A stretch of 64,000 nt of DNA, from NCBI RefSeq assembly GCF_000003815.2, contig NC_049994.1, forward strand, positions 4,630,534-4,694,533, in the 5' to 3' direction. Numbering within the stretch: the stretch's first letter is position 1; every line of letters begins with the position of its first letter. The notes under the pieces are model-generated. The model did not search any database, was not told where the DNA came from, and was given only the letters and a program-made list of their open reading frames with translations. The position numbers were made by a program, and so were the translations under genes. This document shows, in pieces, positions 38,077 through 50,800 of this stretch. This stretch comes from Branchiostoma floridae (taxonomy: Eukaryota > Chordata > Leptocardii > Amphioxiformes > Branchiostomatidae).

Positions 38077-40615
38077 CCTTTCCCATCATGCTCTAGTCCC
38101 ATGATCCTCTAATCCCTTGACCCATTGGGTACTGTGTAACAATATTTGTTACATATACTGTCTTATACATGAAGAAAGCAGTGCATTATGTAGAGGAATG
38201 GGCATTCGAAGATAGGAAAGAACTTTCTTGATACTATTCAGTGTAAAGTAGCAACATTTGTAAGGTACTTGTAGAAAGATACAAGTTTCTATAGAAAGCT
38301 TAATAATAACTCAGTGCTGGAGTTTTTGTGCTATAAGAAAAATACAAGCTTGCAGAAGTTTTGTAAACCTTGTGTAATACTTGTAATCTGTAGACAGCGA
38401 AGACAAAGCCAGTAAAAATGATATTAGATGTTATGTTGTAAGATATCCTTCAGAAAAATATTATTTTCTATTATGATAGAAATTAGGGCATGCTGGAAAG
38501 ATCCTTACAAAACCAGCAAAGATGTATTTACTTTTTCCCTGTAGATTATTATTTGATGGAGACTTTGCAAGCAATGCTTTTGCAAAGAATAGAACTCCGA
38601 TGAAGGTTAGACATCCAGGTAATAAGATGCACAACCCAAAGGTTACTCCAGTAACTTGGTAGATGATGTAAATATGGACGTTTCTGATAGGCATCTCTGA
38701 CAAAAGATTATAGATGTTGTCAGAAATGTCTGATCGTTTATAAAGTCTATCCAGCTACTTGTAACTTTTGTATTGTGTGCAAAGAAAAAATTCATTTTGT
38801 GAGCATAGTATTTAGATTTACTATAGTATTTGCACATTCTATGCCACCAAATGTATGGTGTAACACATACGAGGAACATGTGTAATAATTTATCTTAGAT
38901 GTACCCAAGACACGGTTGATGTTACCTTCATCTAGTAGTTGTTAACCCTCTAGTAGGAAAATGTTGCATTTTCGTCAACATAACTTGAAGAGTTTTCGAT
39001 AAGTTTTCCTCTGACAGCAACTTGATTTGATATCAAGTATTTCTGGTGTTAGTCCCGCTAGTACGTGTAATCCCTCTTAAGGTAGCTGCAAAATAGAAGA
39101 ATAGGCCATGATAGAAAAAGATGACAAAGAAGAAGTATTTAAGGTTGTAGCTGCATTAAGACTAACACAGACTGTCAGTAGATTATACATGAAAAGATCT
39201 GGAGTTTTTACCCCATCAGAAAAACCCTTACATATTTACTACCTACTTTTGCTGTACCTGCAACAAGAGGAAATATTTATACCATAGTGACAAATAATAT
39301 TTATTTGTGTCATCCAAGTGATTCAGTCAACTATTTATGGTCAAGATGTGATGAAGAATTTTAGCCAATTATTAATGAATCATATACCTCTGTGCATGGA
39401 GAGATACATACAGACAAATGATTACAAGGATTGTATGGAAGAAGAAAAAGTAGTGTGCTAATGCAGAGACTAGTTGGTCTTTTATGCTAAGGACATAGAG
39501 AAATGAGAGCAACAGCATGTAAGGCCCATTTACACTTGTGCGTGTAGTCAAGTCGGTACGAGTTGCGTATTGACTTTTGTTTCGGTTTAGGTATATTTTG
39601 CAGAAGTTAACTTTTACGTGCCATTGTCATTGGTTATCTAATGGGAAAAAATTACTTCTTTGGACGCAAAACTTACCTAAGCCAGAAAATATATCTATAA
39701 GTTGATACGGAATTCATGCGGACTTGAACATGCGTACGTGTGTGATTTTCAAGGTATTCTAGCCTATAGGCAAATTGTATGTTGAATGCAATTTATTGGT
39801 AAAAGTTGAAGTTGTTTAATTTTCCTTTGTTATAAGACAATATACTTCCCTACAATGGTTGCTAAATCATGAATGGAGAACTGAAAGATGAAGATGAACT
39901 TTTTTTGTATTTGGAAGTACAAAAAGATGGGAGTGTATGATTAGTACAGTACAAAATCAGTCAGTTCTCCAACTTTTATGGTAAAAACTGCATTACACAT
40001 TTGACTGTGAGCCCCCAACAGAAAGTCCATATCATATTAAGATTCATGTGTATTGGTATGCAAACCTGGGATATGATCATTAGACCATTTAATTTCAGTG
40101 CTATTATTCTTGAAAAAATATGTGTGTTGAAAAAAGACACTCCTGTTTCCTTAGTTTTGGTGCCAACTGAAGGGAAATCTCTTTATTTTGCAAGAAAACA
40201 ATGCTTCTGTGTAATTTTCTAGTGTCTTTTCTGCCAATGGTTGTACATGCATGTAGATGGAGATGTGGCATGTACAATGTATGATAATGACTGCTTTTTG
40301 GCAACGCCCTAGGGGCAAGCCAAAAGGTAATTTCTTTATGTTCATGATCACAGAAGAAAATTTGTATCCCTCCTTTTGTATGCCTTTAGATGCCTTAAGG
40401 CAGTTCTAGTGATCTTATGTAATATTCTTTTGTACTATTTTGGTTATATATATATATATATATATAGCTGGCTACTGTAAACTTAGTTGTATACTTGATT
40501 GGCCAAGTACATGTATGCCTGTGAGAAAAAAACTATATGTGAAAAAAGGGTTTGAATACCCAACAAAGAGATACTTTGTACACGAGTATGTACAATAAAA
40601 TGCAGAAAGTCCATA
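38077..40615 (+). other. ATXN7L3: Probable ATXN7L3 3' UTR
   Basis: No coding potential. AT-rich sequence runs to an AATAAA at 40594-40599. A (TA)n microsatellite lies at about 40444-40466. A segment at about 39520-39760 starts GGCCCATTTACACTTGTGCG and looks like an embedded Harbinger-like relic. The UTR length is an inference from the first convincing poly(A) signal. Confidence 0.5.
40594..40599 (+). terminator. Candidate polyadenylation signal for ATXN7L3
   Basis: Canonical AATAAA about 2.5 kb after the stop codon, followed within 60 bp by a TGTTCTTTCTTGTG U/GU-rich stretch. Confidence 0.5.
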
Positions 40616-41059
40616 GAAAATTGATCAGTGTTCTTTCTTGTGCTAGTTTTTTTTAGAGAAGTTCTAGATGTTAAACATCATACAATTCTTCAGAAGTTTG
40701 CATAACAAAAACAAAATAGATATTTTACAAACGGGACATTCATTTTGCAAAAAATAGACCCTGCAGAGATGATAAGACTGTAGTTTTCATTTTTCACGCT
40801 TTTATGTATTTCTGAACATATTTATTGAATGTACATTTATAGTCTGTAGACACACTTAGCATGCAACAATCAAATTTCAATAATAATTTTGGGCAAGGTA
40901 GATCAATCGTTTCTGCCCACAAAAACATTGCAACAAATTATCTTAACTTGAGCATCCTGTACAATATTTATGCAACAATCATACTGTTAGGTATTTCCTT
41001 TGATCTGCAACAATCATCATATAGTTCTGGCTTCCATTTTATACATGTACATGTATATA

Positions 41060-41810
41060 TGTCACAGTAGAGATCACGATCCAGTAGAATCGCCGATTCT
41101 CCTTGGAGAGATCGCGATCGGAGTTTCTCCTAGGAGAGATCCCGATCGCAAAAGTGACACAAGTAGGCTTGAGTGTAGTTGGTAATGAGTTAGTTCAGTT
41201 CAGTTCAATTCATCCTCATATTCATAAGAGGTGCCACTAATAATATCAGACCATGCATCTCTGTCTAGCATGGCAGTTAGCAGGTTGCGGTCCTTCAGTC
41301 CAACCTCACTCTCCAGTACATTCTTAAGTGTCAGGTTCGGTCGTCCCCTTCTTCTTTTCTCCTCGGGTTGCCAGAGGAGAACTTTGGACAGGCCATCTCC
41401 TCATGACGTGCTACATGGCCAGCAAGGGCCAGTCTTCTTTTCTGAATAGTTCTAGTGATCGGGGGAAGTCCATTGTACAGTTTTTTTGTTTCCTATGCGA
41501 CTCTGCCAGGGTACATTTAGAGCAAAACGAAGCAGACGGGTGTAGTTACCATCCAGTTTCTTGGACAGAGACTTAGTTAGTGTCCATGAGTCTGAACCAT
41601 AAATCAAAATAGCCTCTACACATGCTTTAAATACTTTCAGCTTTGTGGTGTTAGTAGGTTTGCATTAATACTAAATAAAATCATTGTTTATCAAAAGAAT
41701 TATTGCTGTTTCCTACATCTTAGAATCATTCGAGTTTGATTCGGAGTTTCTCCTAGGAGAATCGACGATTCTACTGGATCGTGATCTCCACTGTGACATA
41801 TACATTTTTT
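41060..41810. mobile_element. Inverted-repeat element carrying a LINE fragment
   Basis: GTCACAGTAGAGATCACGAT at about 41061 and ATCGTGATCTCCACTGTGAC ending at about 41797 are inverted, with TATAT/ATATA flanks. Inside are GAGATCGCGATC, TCTCCTAGGAGA and related palindromes. The middle (41190-41690) is a LINE fragment, so one element probably inserted into another. Confidence 0.65.
41190..41690 (-). pseudogene. Non-LTR retrotransposon reverse-transcriptase C-terminal remnant
   Basis: Read on the - strand and across frameshifts it gives CVEAILIYGSDSWTLTKSLS, KKLDGNYTRLLRFALNVPW, then LLWQPEEKRRGRPNLT. This is the familiar LYGSE-WTLT ... RRGRP tail of CR1/RTE-type LINE proteins. Stops and frame changes mark it as dead. 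Confidence 0.75.
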
Positions 41811-42331
41811 GCCAAGAGTGCACTGATGTGTAATGATGAACAGCGCCACCTTGTGGCTCATTTCATAAATGCATAAAAAAGTGCTTGGTGATGTGCTATA
41901 AATACTGTTTAGTGCATTCGTACATAATGGCAAATTGCTCTTAAAGTGTACACGTATAACAATGACGTAAATTGGAAATGCTATGTTATAATAGTGCCAA
42001 GTAACCAAAAATGAAAAGAAAACAAGCCGTATATTTGTATGTATAACGGTAATGTACAGGACTGTGGCTTATACAAGTAGAAAACCTGTGCTTGTGGCTA
42101 AAATTCCTTTGCTTTGGGAGAAAGCCTCTCAGTTATCACCCCCACCCCAGCTACTTTTGATGCACAAGAATGACTGTACAATATTTACATAAAAACTTGG
42201 ATGCACCACAGTGCACATGCTCTTTTTGGTGCAAATCTTTCATATTGGCCTGTTCTGATAGTATTTGATATTACATGTAGAAACAGAAGCGTGAACTTTA
42301 GTCAGGCTTCAACAGCGTATTGTTGAACATA

Positions 42332-44887
42332 TCACTCATCGTCTGGATCTCTGGCCTTCATGAGTCGCTTGACGTATTCCTCCGCCCAGTCTCGCAAGAG
42401 TTTCTGAAATGACACAGAGTTATGCTGATTTATCTATGAACCAATCACATTATGAGTCTGAAATTGAAATTTGGCCCACATTTACTGTTTCTGGCCCAGC
42501 GTCAAGCCAATTTTTTCCCTATACCATATAATTGCTCCGACACTGCTTGAAGGTTTCTAGTATACCTGAATGAAGGAATTTAACTATGATACTGTCTGGG
42601 ATAAATTGCAACCCGCAGGGCAGTATTACTAGAGGCCTACCTCTGCATACTCCAAACTTTTCTTGACTTTGCTGTTGCTGTAGATCTGCCGCATTTCTTC
42701 ATCCGAGAAGATAAAGCGCTGCAATTCCACTGGCACTGGCTAGGGGGAGAAAATGCACGGTCAACTGCATGCAGACTGTGCCCAGCCCAACACAATCAAT
42801 TCTTGACTTTGCTGTTGCCCTCATCTCTTCATTCATGTGTAAATATACCACTGCAGTTCCATTGGGATATGCTAGGGGGCATGTTTAGACCATAAAAAAC
42901 AGCTTCCATCAGTTTTGAAAAATGCACAGTTTTATTAGATCATGAAAAGTATACCCAAGGCTGTTCCTTCGCTGGCACTGACGCCCTCCGGACGAGATTT
43001 AGGAAGAGTGTGGCAAGCAGCTTCAAGTTCCTCTCCCCAACATCGTCCAACATCGTAGTGGATAGACCGTAGTCCAGTGGTTTCATCAGCAACTGAGGGA
43101 GGGAATTCAACAAGTGTAACATCTCAGCATCCAACCAACTAATTAACTAACTAACTTGCTGATTAACTAATCAATAAAAAGAAACAGTCAACCAATCATC
43201 CAATCAAAGAAACATCTAACTTTTCCTTTAAACCAACCAATGTGCAAGTAACAGACCAAGTTACTAATATGTAGAAGATATCTGCAGTACTCTTATAGTC
43301 CGTTAAGGGGCGCTCTTACCGTGGTTATGAGTCCCCTTGACAAGTACATGCCAATGACCAGCATGGCCGCTCTGCGTTTATTGACTCGAACTGTTCTATC
43401 AAGGGCGTCAAACTCCAGCTCAGCCTGTGAACGGGAAAAGTCAGGATCAAACATGAAATACAGATGAATAAATAAGACATTCAAAGCAAAAATAGACAAA
43501 GGAAATAGAGTATACTGTACCCTTTCGAGTTGCCAGAAATATCCTTTGGGGAACGTTTTCCTGTCTTGTACCAAATGGAAAATCGAAGCTTTCTTGTTGG
43601 TTCCTAGAACACCCTTGTCCGGCTGTTGAAAAGAATAAAAAATAGGCAAATGTGAGACAAAGCCCAGCATCCGGTTAAAATCCATCCAAAAAGTTTGGCG
43701 AAAAACTAGAGAATTGGTCTGATTTTTGGCGACGCCTCAGGAGCTAGCCTAATTATGATTACTGAAGATGGCCACCCTACCATGATCTCTGTGATGTTGT
43801 AGGTGAGATTTTCGATGATGTAGCAGATCTGTGGAATGGCTTGTCTGGAGTCAACAAACTCTACAACCGTGCCACGAGCATCCCGCTGCAACAAGAAAGC
43901 GTGTATTAAGTTAGACGTAATAATAAATCATCACTTGCTGTCAAACAAATTCAAAAGTGTACTGTATGTTTATTGTTTGCTCTTTTCACTGTGGCAAAGA
44001 CATATCGTAAGGACACAAATCAAGAAAGAGAAATAAACTTGTTGCCCATGGGATCAAAGTTGAAAAATACAGTAAATAGTCTCCAGAGCAGAGCCAACAG
44101 AGCCAAATCTGTCTTTCTATTATTTACTTCTGAATCTCTCTGCATGTGCCTCATTATCCTTTACCTTAATCAAAACGTTTGATAGCTCTTTGTGGGACTA
44201 TATATGTTTTACCTTTGTGTCTATGGTTCCATCCAAGACAGCCGTTCTCAAGATCTCGTTCACAGGGCCTTCCGGCTGGGGAAAAAGGTCAAAGAACGTG
44301 TTACGAAATATTTACATATAAAGAATACAAAGTCAATCAGATGATACGCAAATGAAGTTCCTTGAACGCAATGGGTTGGTACTTACATTGAGGTATATCC
44401 TATGCAATGCTGACACAGCTTCTTTTAGGTGAATACCAAACAGGAACTCTTCTTCTAATCTCTTCTCTCGATTCTGTTAAAAAGAGAAGCACGACATCAT
44501 TAACATATATGGGCAGTGTGGATTTTCGTTTTGTGTTACGTCGCCAAATTGTGTGCTACGTTCTTCTTGAATAGCATAGTGTTCGTTTTACGTTGTTAAA
44601 CTGGATGCTATGTTTTTCTGAAACGATGCTATGTTTTTCTGAAACGGTGGCATATATTTTACTTCGTTCGTTTCCTTTTTTGCGCTGGTATATTTTTCAT
44701 GCATTGATTTAATACCAAAATGTTTAACTTTGATAGAAAACAAATCTAGATTTCCAACAGTTATTGTAATTAGCAATAAGAGACATATAATTTATGAAGA
44801 TAAGTCAGCCTACCTTCTTCTGCTGCGCCTTAAGAAAAGCTACAAACCACGCGGCGTAGAAGATATGTCTTAGCTTCCGGAGGGCAG
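42332..44887 (-). CDS. C-terminal helical domain exons of the - strand gene
   Basis: Ten closely spaced exons (44814-44887 to 42332-42403), nine of them phase-0 to phase-0, encode about 280 residues with regular amphipathic helices, for example EEFLFGIHLKEAVSALHRIY, FVDSRQAIPQICYIIENLTY, RRAAMLVIGMYLSRGLITT and NLKLLATLFLNLVRRA. Exons are 63-138 nt and introns mostly 150-350 nt. The pattern suggests one ancient folded domain, possibly an alpha-solenoid. It ends KARDPDDE. Confidence 0.83.
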
Positions 44888-47800
44888 CTGAAGATGGAGG
44901 GAGGGGGGCAGTGAGGAAACACACATAGTTCTCATTGCGCATGCACAGCCAGGGCAGACTTCAGGCAGCGGTTTTTAATAGCAGGAAAAAGATGGAAGGA
45001 AAGGATAGATGGACGAGAAGACAGAAAGAAAAAGGAGAGAACGTTTTCCGACGAACCTTTTCTTCTTCTTCTTCTGAAAGAGAGACAGAGAAGGAAGAGG
45101 GGTGAGTAGGCGTGGTCAAGCCGCCCTGGCTGGGCATGGCAGCAGATCAATGTTTTATATCATTAATAGATATTGGTATTTTTCATCAACAAAAAATAAT
45201 GAAAAGAAGAATAGTACAAAGTAGTAATATAAAAAAAAACAGCTTGCAAATTTCTAATAGTGATACTGAGTGTAGTATTTGGCAAAATAAAAAAGTTAAC
45301 CCTTTCTACACAAAACAAATATTCAGTACAAAACACTACATGTACTATGATTTTGTTTTTGATAGCGTGGTGCACTTTGGCAAATATGAAAAAAAATATG
45401 TGTCGGTATTGCAGCGGCTCGAGGAATACTCAGATCTGTAGGAACTCTAGCCTTTAAAGGTCTATAAATGCTAAATTACGTGTAATATTAAATGGCGAGC
45501 AATGATGATGGACATGAAAACGAGATATCACAAACGGTGTGCAGTATCTTTAACGCAACAGAATGATATAGAAGAGGCTTATTATCAATGTACTATTATC
45601 AATTTATTTTCCACCTGTGCACATTCAATTCACAGATAAGACTACATAAATGTAAACTTACGAGGTCCGGGAAATGGTATTTTTCTCGCTGGAGGCTGTG
45701 GTGTGGGTGGCTTTGGTGCGGGCGTTTCTATAAATATAAAAAAAATATCATCCCACATCTTGTTTACTCAGATACATCAATGAAGTCTACATTGCTGAAG
45801 TTTAAACGTATTAACTAAGAACGCGTCAGAATTTGATACGTTTGACAGGGTTGCACAAGCTTCAATTGAAAGTAATATCGATCTAAAAGCTCAAAAAAGT
45901 AACGAGAATATTTAACATACATGTATACAACTGCAGTTACGGGTCATACTAGTGGTGTGTACCGGTACAAAATCGATTTGTTTCTTCTTGCACCGGTCCG
46001 AAAAAATTCGACCCTGAAAAATCAGTAGACCCGATATTTGACCGTTTAGAAAATGAACACATAATATCGACAGACGCGCACGCGTTTTGGTCCAAGAAAA
46101 TAACAAGAGCTAAGTAGAGCAGAGTTTATATTCATTTCAACCAAGATTTTACAGTCAAACGTACAAAGGCAGTTAGCGTTGTTTACACGAAGACCTGATT
46201 TTTCGTATCGGTTCCCACCATATGAGGTTGTTCTGACAGGAATTTGATTGATAGCAGTTTCAACCGACCTTTAGTTTTTGGCGGTGTGGTGACGGTTCTT
46301 GGTCTCACAGGTGTGGGCTGACGTGGTGTCGGTGTAGGGGTCGGCGGCTTCTTACTGCGCTTTCTGACGGGTGTTCTAGTCTTAACTGAGTAAGAAAGAC
46401 AGAAGTGATTATAAGTACTATTTAGTAAACACTCGGACAGTATGTTGATGGTGTACTATAGAAAGGAAAACCACGCATAAGCTGTCACAAACTCCGTGTT
46501 GAATCAGAAGGACACAAACCTGTGAAACAAATGATTTGTCAGTTTTCTAACTTGAATAGGGTAGAAGACGAAACCTACTTTAATTTAGATTGTATTTCAT
46601 CTGAATATCATAAAAAAATTTTCCTCATTTTAAATCGATATCTAGCTCTGCCTAGTACTAAAATCAATTTCCTTCTTGTACAAACAAATCTACATCTACA
46701 ATAATCGGTACCTCGAAGTACAATCATTAGTCCAAAACAAAACAAACTATTTCCAGTTGGTACTTTTTCGTCATGTTGACGATCTCCGAAGAAGAACAAT
46801 TTTTTTTTCACATCAGGCAAAAGTTATTGAGCCCGCTAATGTCATCCATAAAATTTTTATGCTGTGGCTTTAGGAGAATTTTGGTCAACATCCTAGTCCA
46901 GATGATTCATTTTCCTATGTTATTAGAGATGTGCTGAATGATTTTCATTGTGATAGAGAATCCTGAACTCCTATTGGATGGATTTTCAAAGTGATTAAGA
47001 ATCCTGAGCTCCTATTGGTCCGAATAGCTTGACTTATAGCAGCTCTTTGCTATCAAGCTTCTGACCAATGAAAAGGCTTCTCTGGAAGCTTCCATTGGTT
47101 TAGTCAGGCTATGTCTTCAACATGGCCTCACAACAAAGACAAAGTGCCCCGTCATCAAACTAACGCCTGCGTACATTCCTCCTTTTCGGTCAACCGATGG
47201 AGTAAGGTGAGAGTGGTTTGCTGAGAAAACATGCCTAAGACGATATGCTGCGTGGTTCTTTGTTCAGTTTGACACACACCGAAGTTCCGTTACTGCGTGC
47301 TTTACAAACAACCATGTCATTGGAGTGGATCTCCGTTAAAGGGTCAGTTAGGCCTCGGTATTTTGGCCAAGGAACGTTGCAGTCAGGACATGTACAGTTA
47401 CTGTGCAAAATAACATCTGGTTTCGATGTTCGTGGCATTATATAGCTGAAAAGGGCAGATATGATATCGATATCACTGTGCTTATTTAAAGGCGACAGTT
47501 TTTAGTAGCACTAAAGCTTGTGTCCAAACATTTTCTGTCGGGTTATTTTTAGAAAAAATCACAACTTCACAAAGACCTCCCCTAGTAATGTTGTTTGCTT
47601 TGTGTAAAGGCTTGGCATTTTAGACCTAGATTTTAGAAAAACAAGATAAAAAATTAAACACACTGCCCTAACTGTTTTAGGTTTACGTACGTTCTTTGTT
47701 GCATGTATAAATAATAATTATAGAATTGTTATCAATTTGTTTTATCAAAAGTTGAATCTACGTAGTTTTAACCTAATATGGGTTTACATTTGTAAGAGTC

Positions 47801-50800
47801 ACTTTTGAAACAAAAATTGAACCTAACATAACTGCATGCGAACCTTTTATCGTATAGAACCTAAGCTGTGTTGTCATTTGGTCTTTTCATTGTAATTCAA
47901 GCGTGACCGGCTTGATGTAAGTAGGCGGGCTCCTCTGTAGTCTTTCTATGGCACCTGTTAGTGAATGTTTTCTCATATGTCACACAATTTACTTTGTGTC
48001 AGTCTAAAGTTTACTTTGTCACTCTATACATGTCGGACCGTCCTCTCTACTGCCAAAGCAGTAAGAGAGGAGCGTTCCCATTGGTGATTGCAGTTGACAA
48101 GTATGTAAGAAGAGTTTCCATTGGTCAATTTTGTCCTGTCTCTGACGAAAAAGCCAAATATTTTGTATGTAAATAAAAAGAATTCATGCATGACAGGTTT
48201 TTAGTTGATGATTAATGAGAAACTAATTGAGTCGACACAAGGAAGCCACGCCCACAAAAACAGGTTGATGTGAATTATTCTTTAATACAAACAATTGTCT
48301 TTCATAGATATTTGTACACAAATCATTTTGCACATTTCCGACAAATACAACGTTTCAAAAGTTAAAAACTGTCTGAAAGAAAAATCGCTGCGGTAGACGC
48401 GTTCATATTCTGCAAACGGAATATTTGTCTAAATATGATCACCGCGTTCAGCGCTATGTACACGACGCCACCTCTCTATATGGTCTATTTACAAATGACA
48501 AAAGAGTCAAAGTCCTGATGGCCTACTCTACTTGGTCTACATGCCAGTCCATTGTCGAGTAATTTTGCAACAGAGTTTACTCGGGAATTTGAAGCCCTTA
48601 GTTTCTTTGCTCCAGGACAAAGCGGAACTGTTTGGTATGGTGAGGTAGTACAGGCCCGGATATTACGTCAGCGATCCGGATATTACGTCACGATCTTAAT
48701 TGGGATTCTGGCCAGTGGATTTGATGCTTTCTACTCAACGATTCTAGTTGTCTCAGAAAAGTTCTTAGGGGCTTGCATGTGCTGTACATTCCAAGACTTT
48801 GACACAACAAGGGTAGATGACTAAAATATACAGTACTCTAAAACTTCAAAACGACGCCTAAATGTATGATTCCTCTATGTCGTATAACCTCCATCATAAA
48901 GACAAGCATTAAAGTAATGATTGTGCACCTTTCAACGAAACCCAAGGGAAAAACTATAGGGGTATGCATTACAAGGGCAGATAGTTTAACGACATTCTTG
49001 TACTAGATATATAATTTTAGAGATGGAGAAACCCAAGAAACCCACCCCTTTGGGTTTACTTTGACAGGTGCATAATCATAGTCAAGCGAAGCTGCTGTAC
49101 GTCAAAGTGACGTCATCACCCGAATGCCTCGTCAGAATGCGTCGTCATAGTAGTCTGTAAATAATCATACAGCCATTATGGGTGAGAAATATTGACATTT
49201 CAAGCAAGCTGATAGTATATTAGATTGATATGATATATTTTGCTTCATTGCTATTTATAGTGGTAATAATCATTTCAATATTATCTTCATCACTAATTAC
49301 GTCATCATCAATACATCAGTTACATGATCATCTGTCTATGTATGGCGATATGGAAATCATCAGTGTCTACGTCATTGCAGGCCTTTTAAGGAATCATTAA
49401 CCATTTCCTTCAAATAATCCCGATCACAGATCCAACTGCACATGCGCAGGTCAAAGGTGAAGGTCCCAAAGTTGCAAACAATCCTTGTCTTGACTTAAAA
49501 TCCTTTAAAATCTTCTTTTTCCTTGAAAATTTTGGCCCAACCTGGAGACTTTTTGGGATAGAAGGAACAGGTAAGGTCTAATCTTTCCCATTTTGGTCAA
49601 AATTTGCTCAGTTTAGCAGTTTAGGTGGCGCACGGAAGGATTTTAGTTGTTGCGTCATATTGGTGGTATCAGGAGAAAACTGAGGTCAAAGGTGAGGTTT
49701 CTGTCATAGAGCGGGGATTCCTCGGAGTTTGAGGTGGTTAACCCTCTGTTTTCTTTTAGTTTTTACAAAGATGACCCTTGTGGCTGTCTGGTGGAGAATT
49801 TTTCTTAAGATTGAAATTGGGGTTAGTACTTTTCTGAAGCCTTGTTTTAGTGTATTTTATAATGCTTTCCTATGGAGAGGTCCAACTGTAATGTCAGCCC
49901 TTTATGTCTGAGAGGTCTTCAACTTTGACCTGCATGCGCATACGCAGTTGGATCTATGAACGAGCTTATAAGGTGGTTCGTAGTAAGCGTTTTCCTGCCA
50001 TGGCATCCTCCCTGCATCTTATCATGACATATGCATTGATACTGTTCCGGAGACATTCTGGGATGATGATAAAAACTTATAAAGTGAAATCAACGTTTTT
50101 TTTTCACCCAGTCTTACCTGTGGGTTGTTGGTAGTCGGGACCAACCGTTTGTGTTGCGCTTGGAGGCGGGGGTGGAGGGATGTTTCGGTATATCCTTCTC
50201 CTGGAGATAGAGAAAATATTATAATGAGAATCAAAATCATCGACAACATACGGGGGCTATGGGGGCGTTGTGTGTGTACTACAGTTTAACATATATGTCG
50301 CTGTAAAATACATTGTATCTATTTGGGCATTGCTTACCATGGTAGGTTCTCTATAGGATTCTCTGAACAGATATGGTCATACAGACAGCTACAAGAACAT
50401 AGACGGTGGGCGCCATAGACTTCTTGCAACTTATGATCCACTGCTCACTGACTCACGTGTTCTATCCGCATAACGTGGCGTCACGGCAGCAGTGGGTTAT
50501 TCATTCCTTGACAAAGAATGGTGCTTTTCAGTCGAAAATTTGGGTGAGTCCAATTTTTGTGTTAGATATTACAGTTAAACTATTTCGAGAAGAGCTACAA
50601 GAAATGTTAACACAAAGGTTTCACTCACGGCTGTAGCGGCGGGAGTTGTGTGATGTGACTGACGACAGGCTGTGGTTGCGGCGCTGCCTGGTACTGCACC
50701 GCCGGCTGCTGCACGGAGGAGTAGTGATGATGATGATGTACGGATGGGGGACGCTTACCTCCCCCTCCCGGGGCCTGGACCACTACCGGCGCCGGCGGTT

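Noticed and set aside
45057-45073. 17-nt candidate microexon (poly-Glu) on the - strand between 45662-45727 and 44814-44887
   Set aside because: It would change phase and put the next exon out of frame. Direct splicing of its neighbours works, and its donor GTTCGT is weak.
47235-47445. Overlapping open frames on both strands, one Cys-rich
   Set aside because: Both are short, lie in an intron, lack splice support, and match no family I recognise.
48552-48824. 90-codon + strand frame in an intron
   Set aside because: No splice context, no family resemblance, and it contains the duplicated CCGGATATTACGTCA units.
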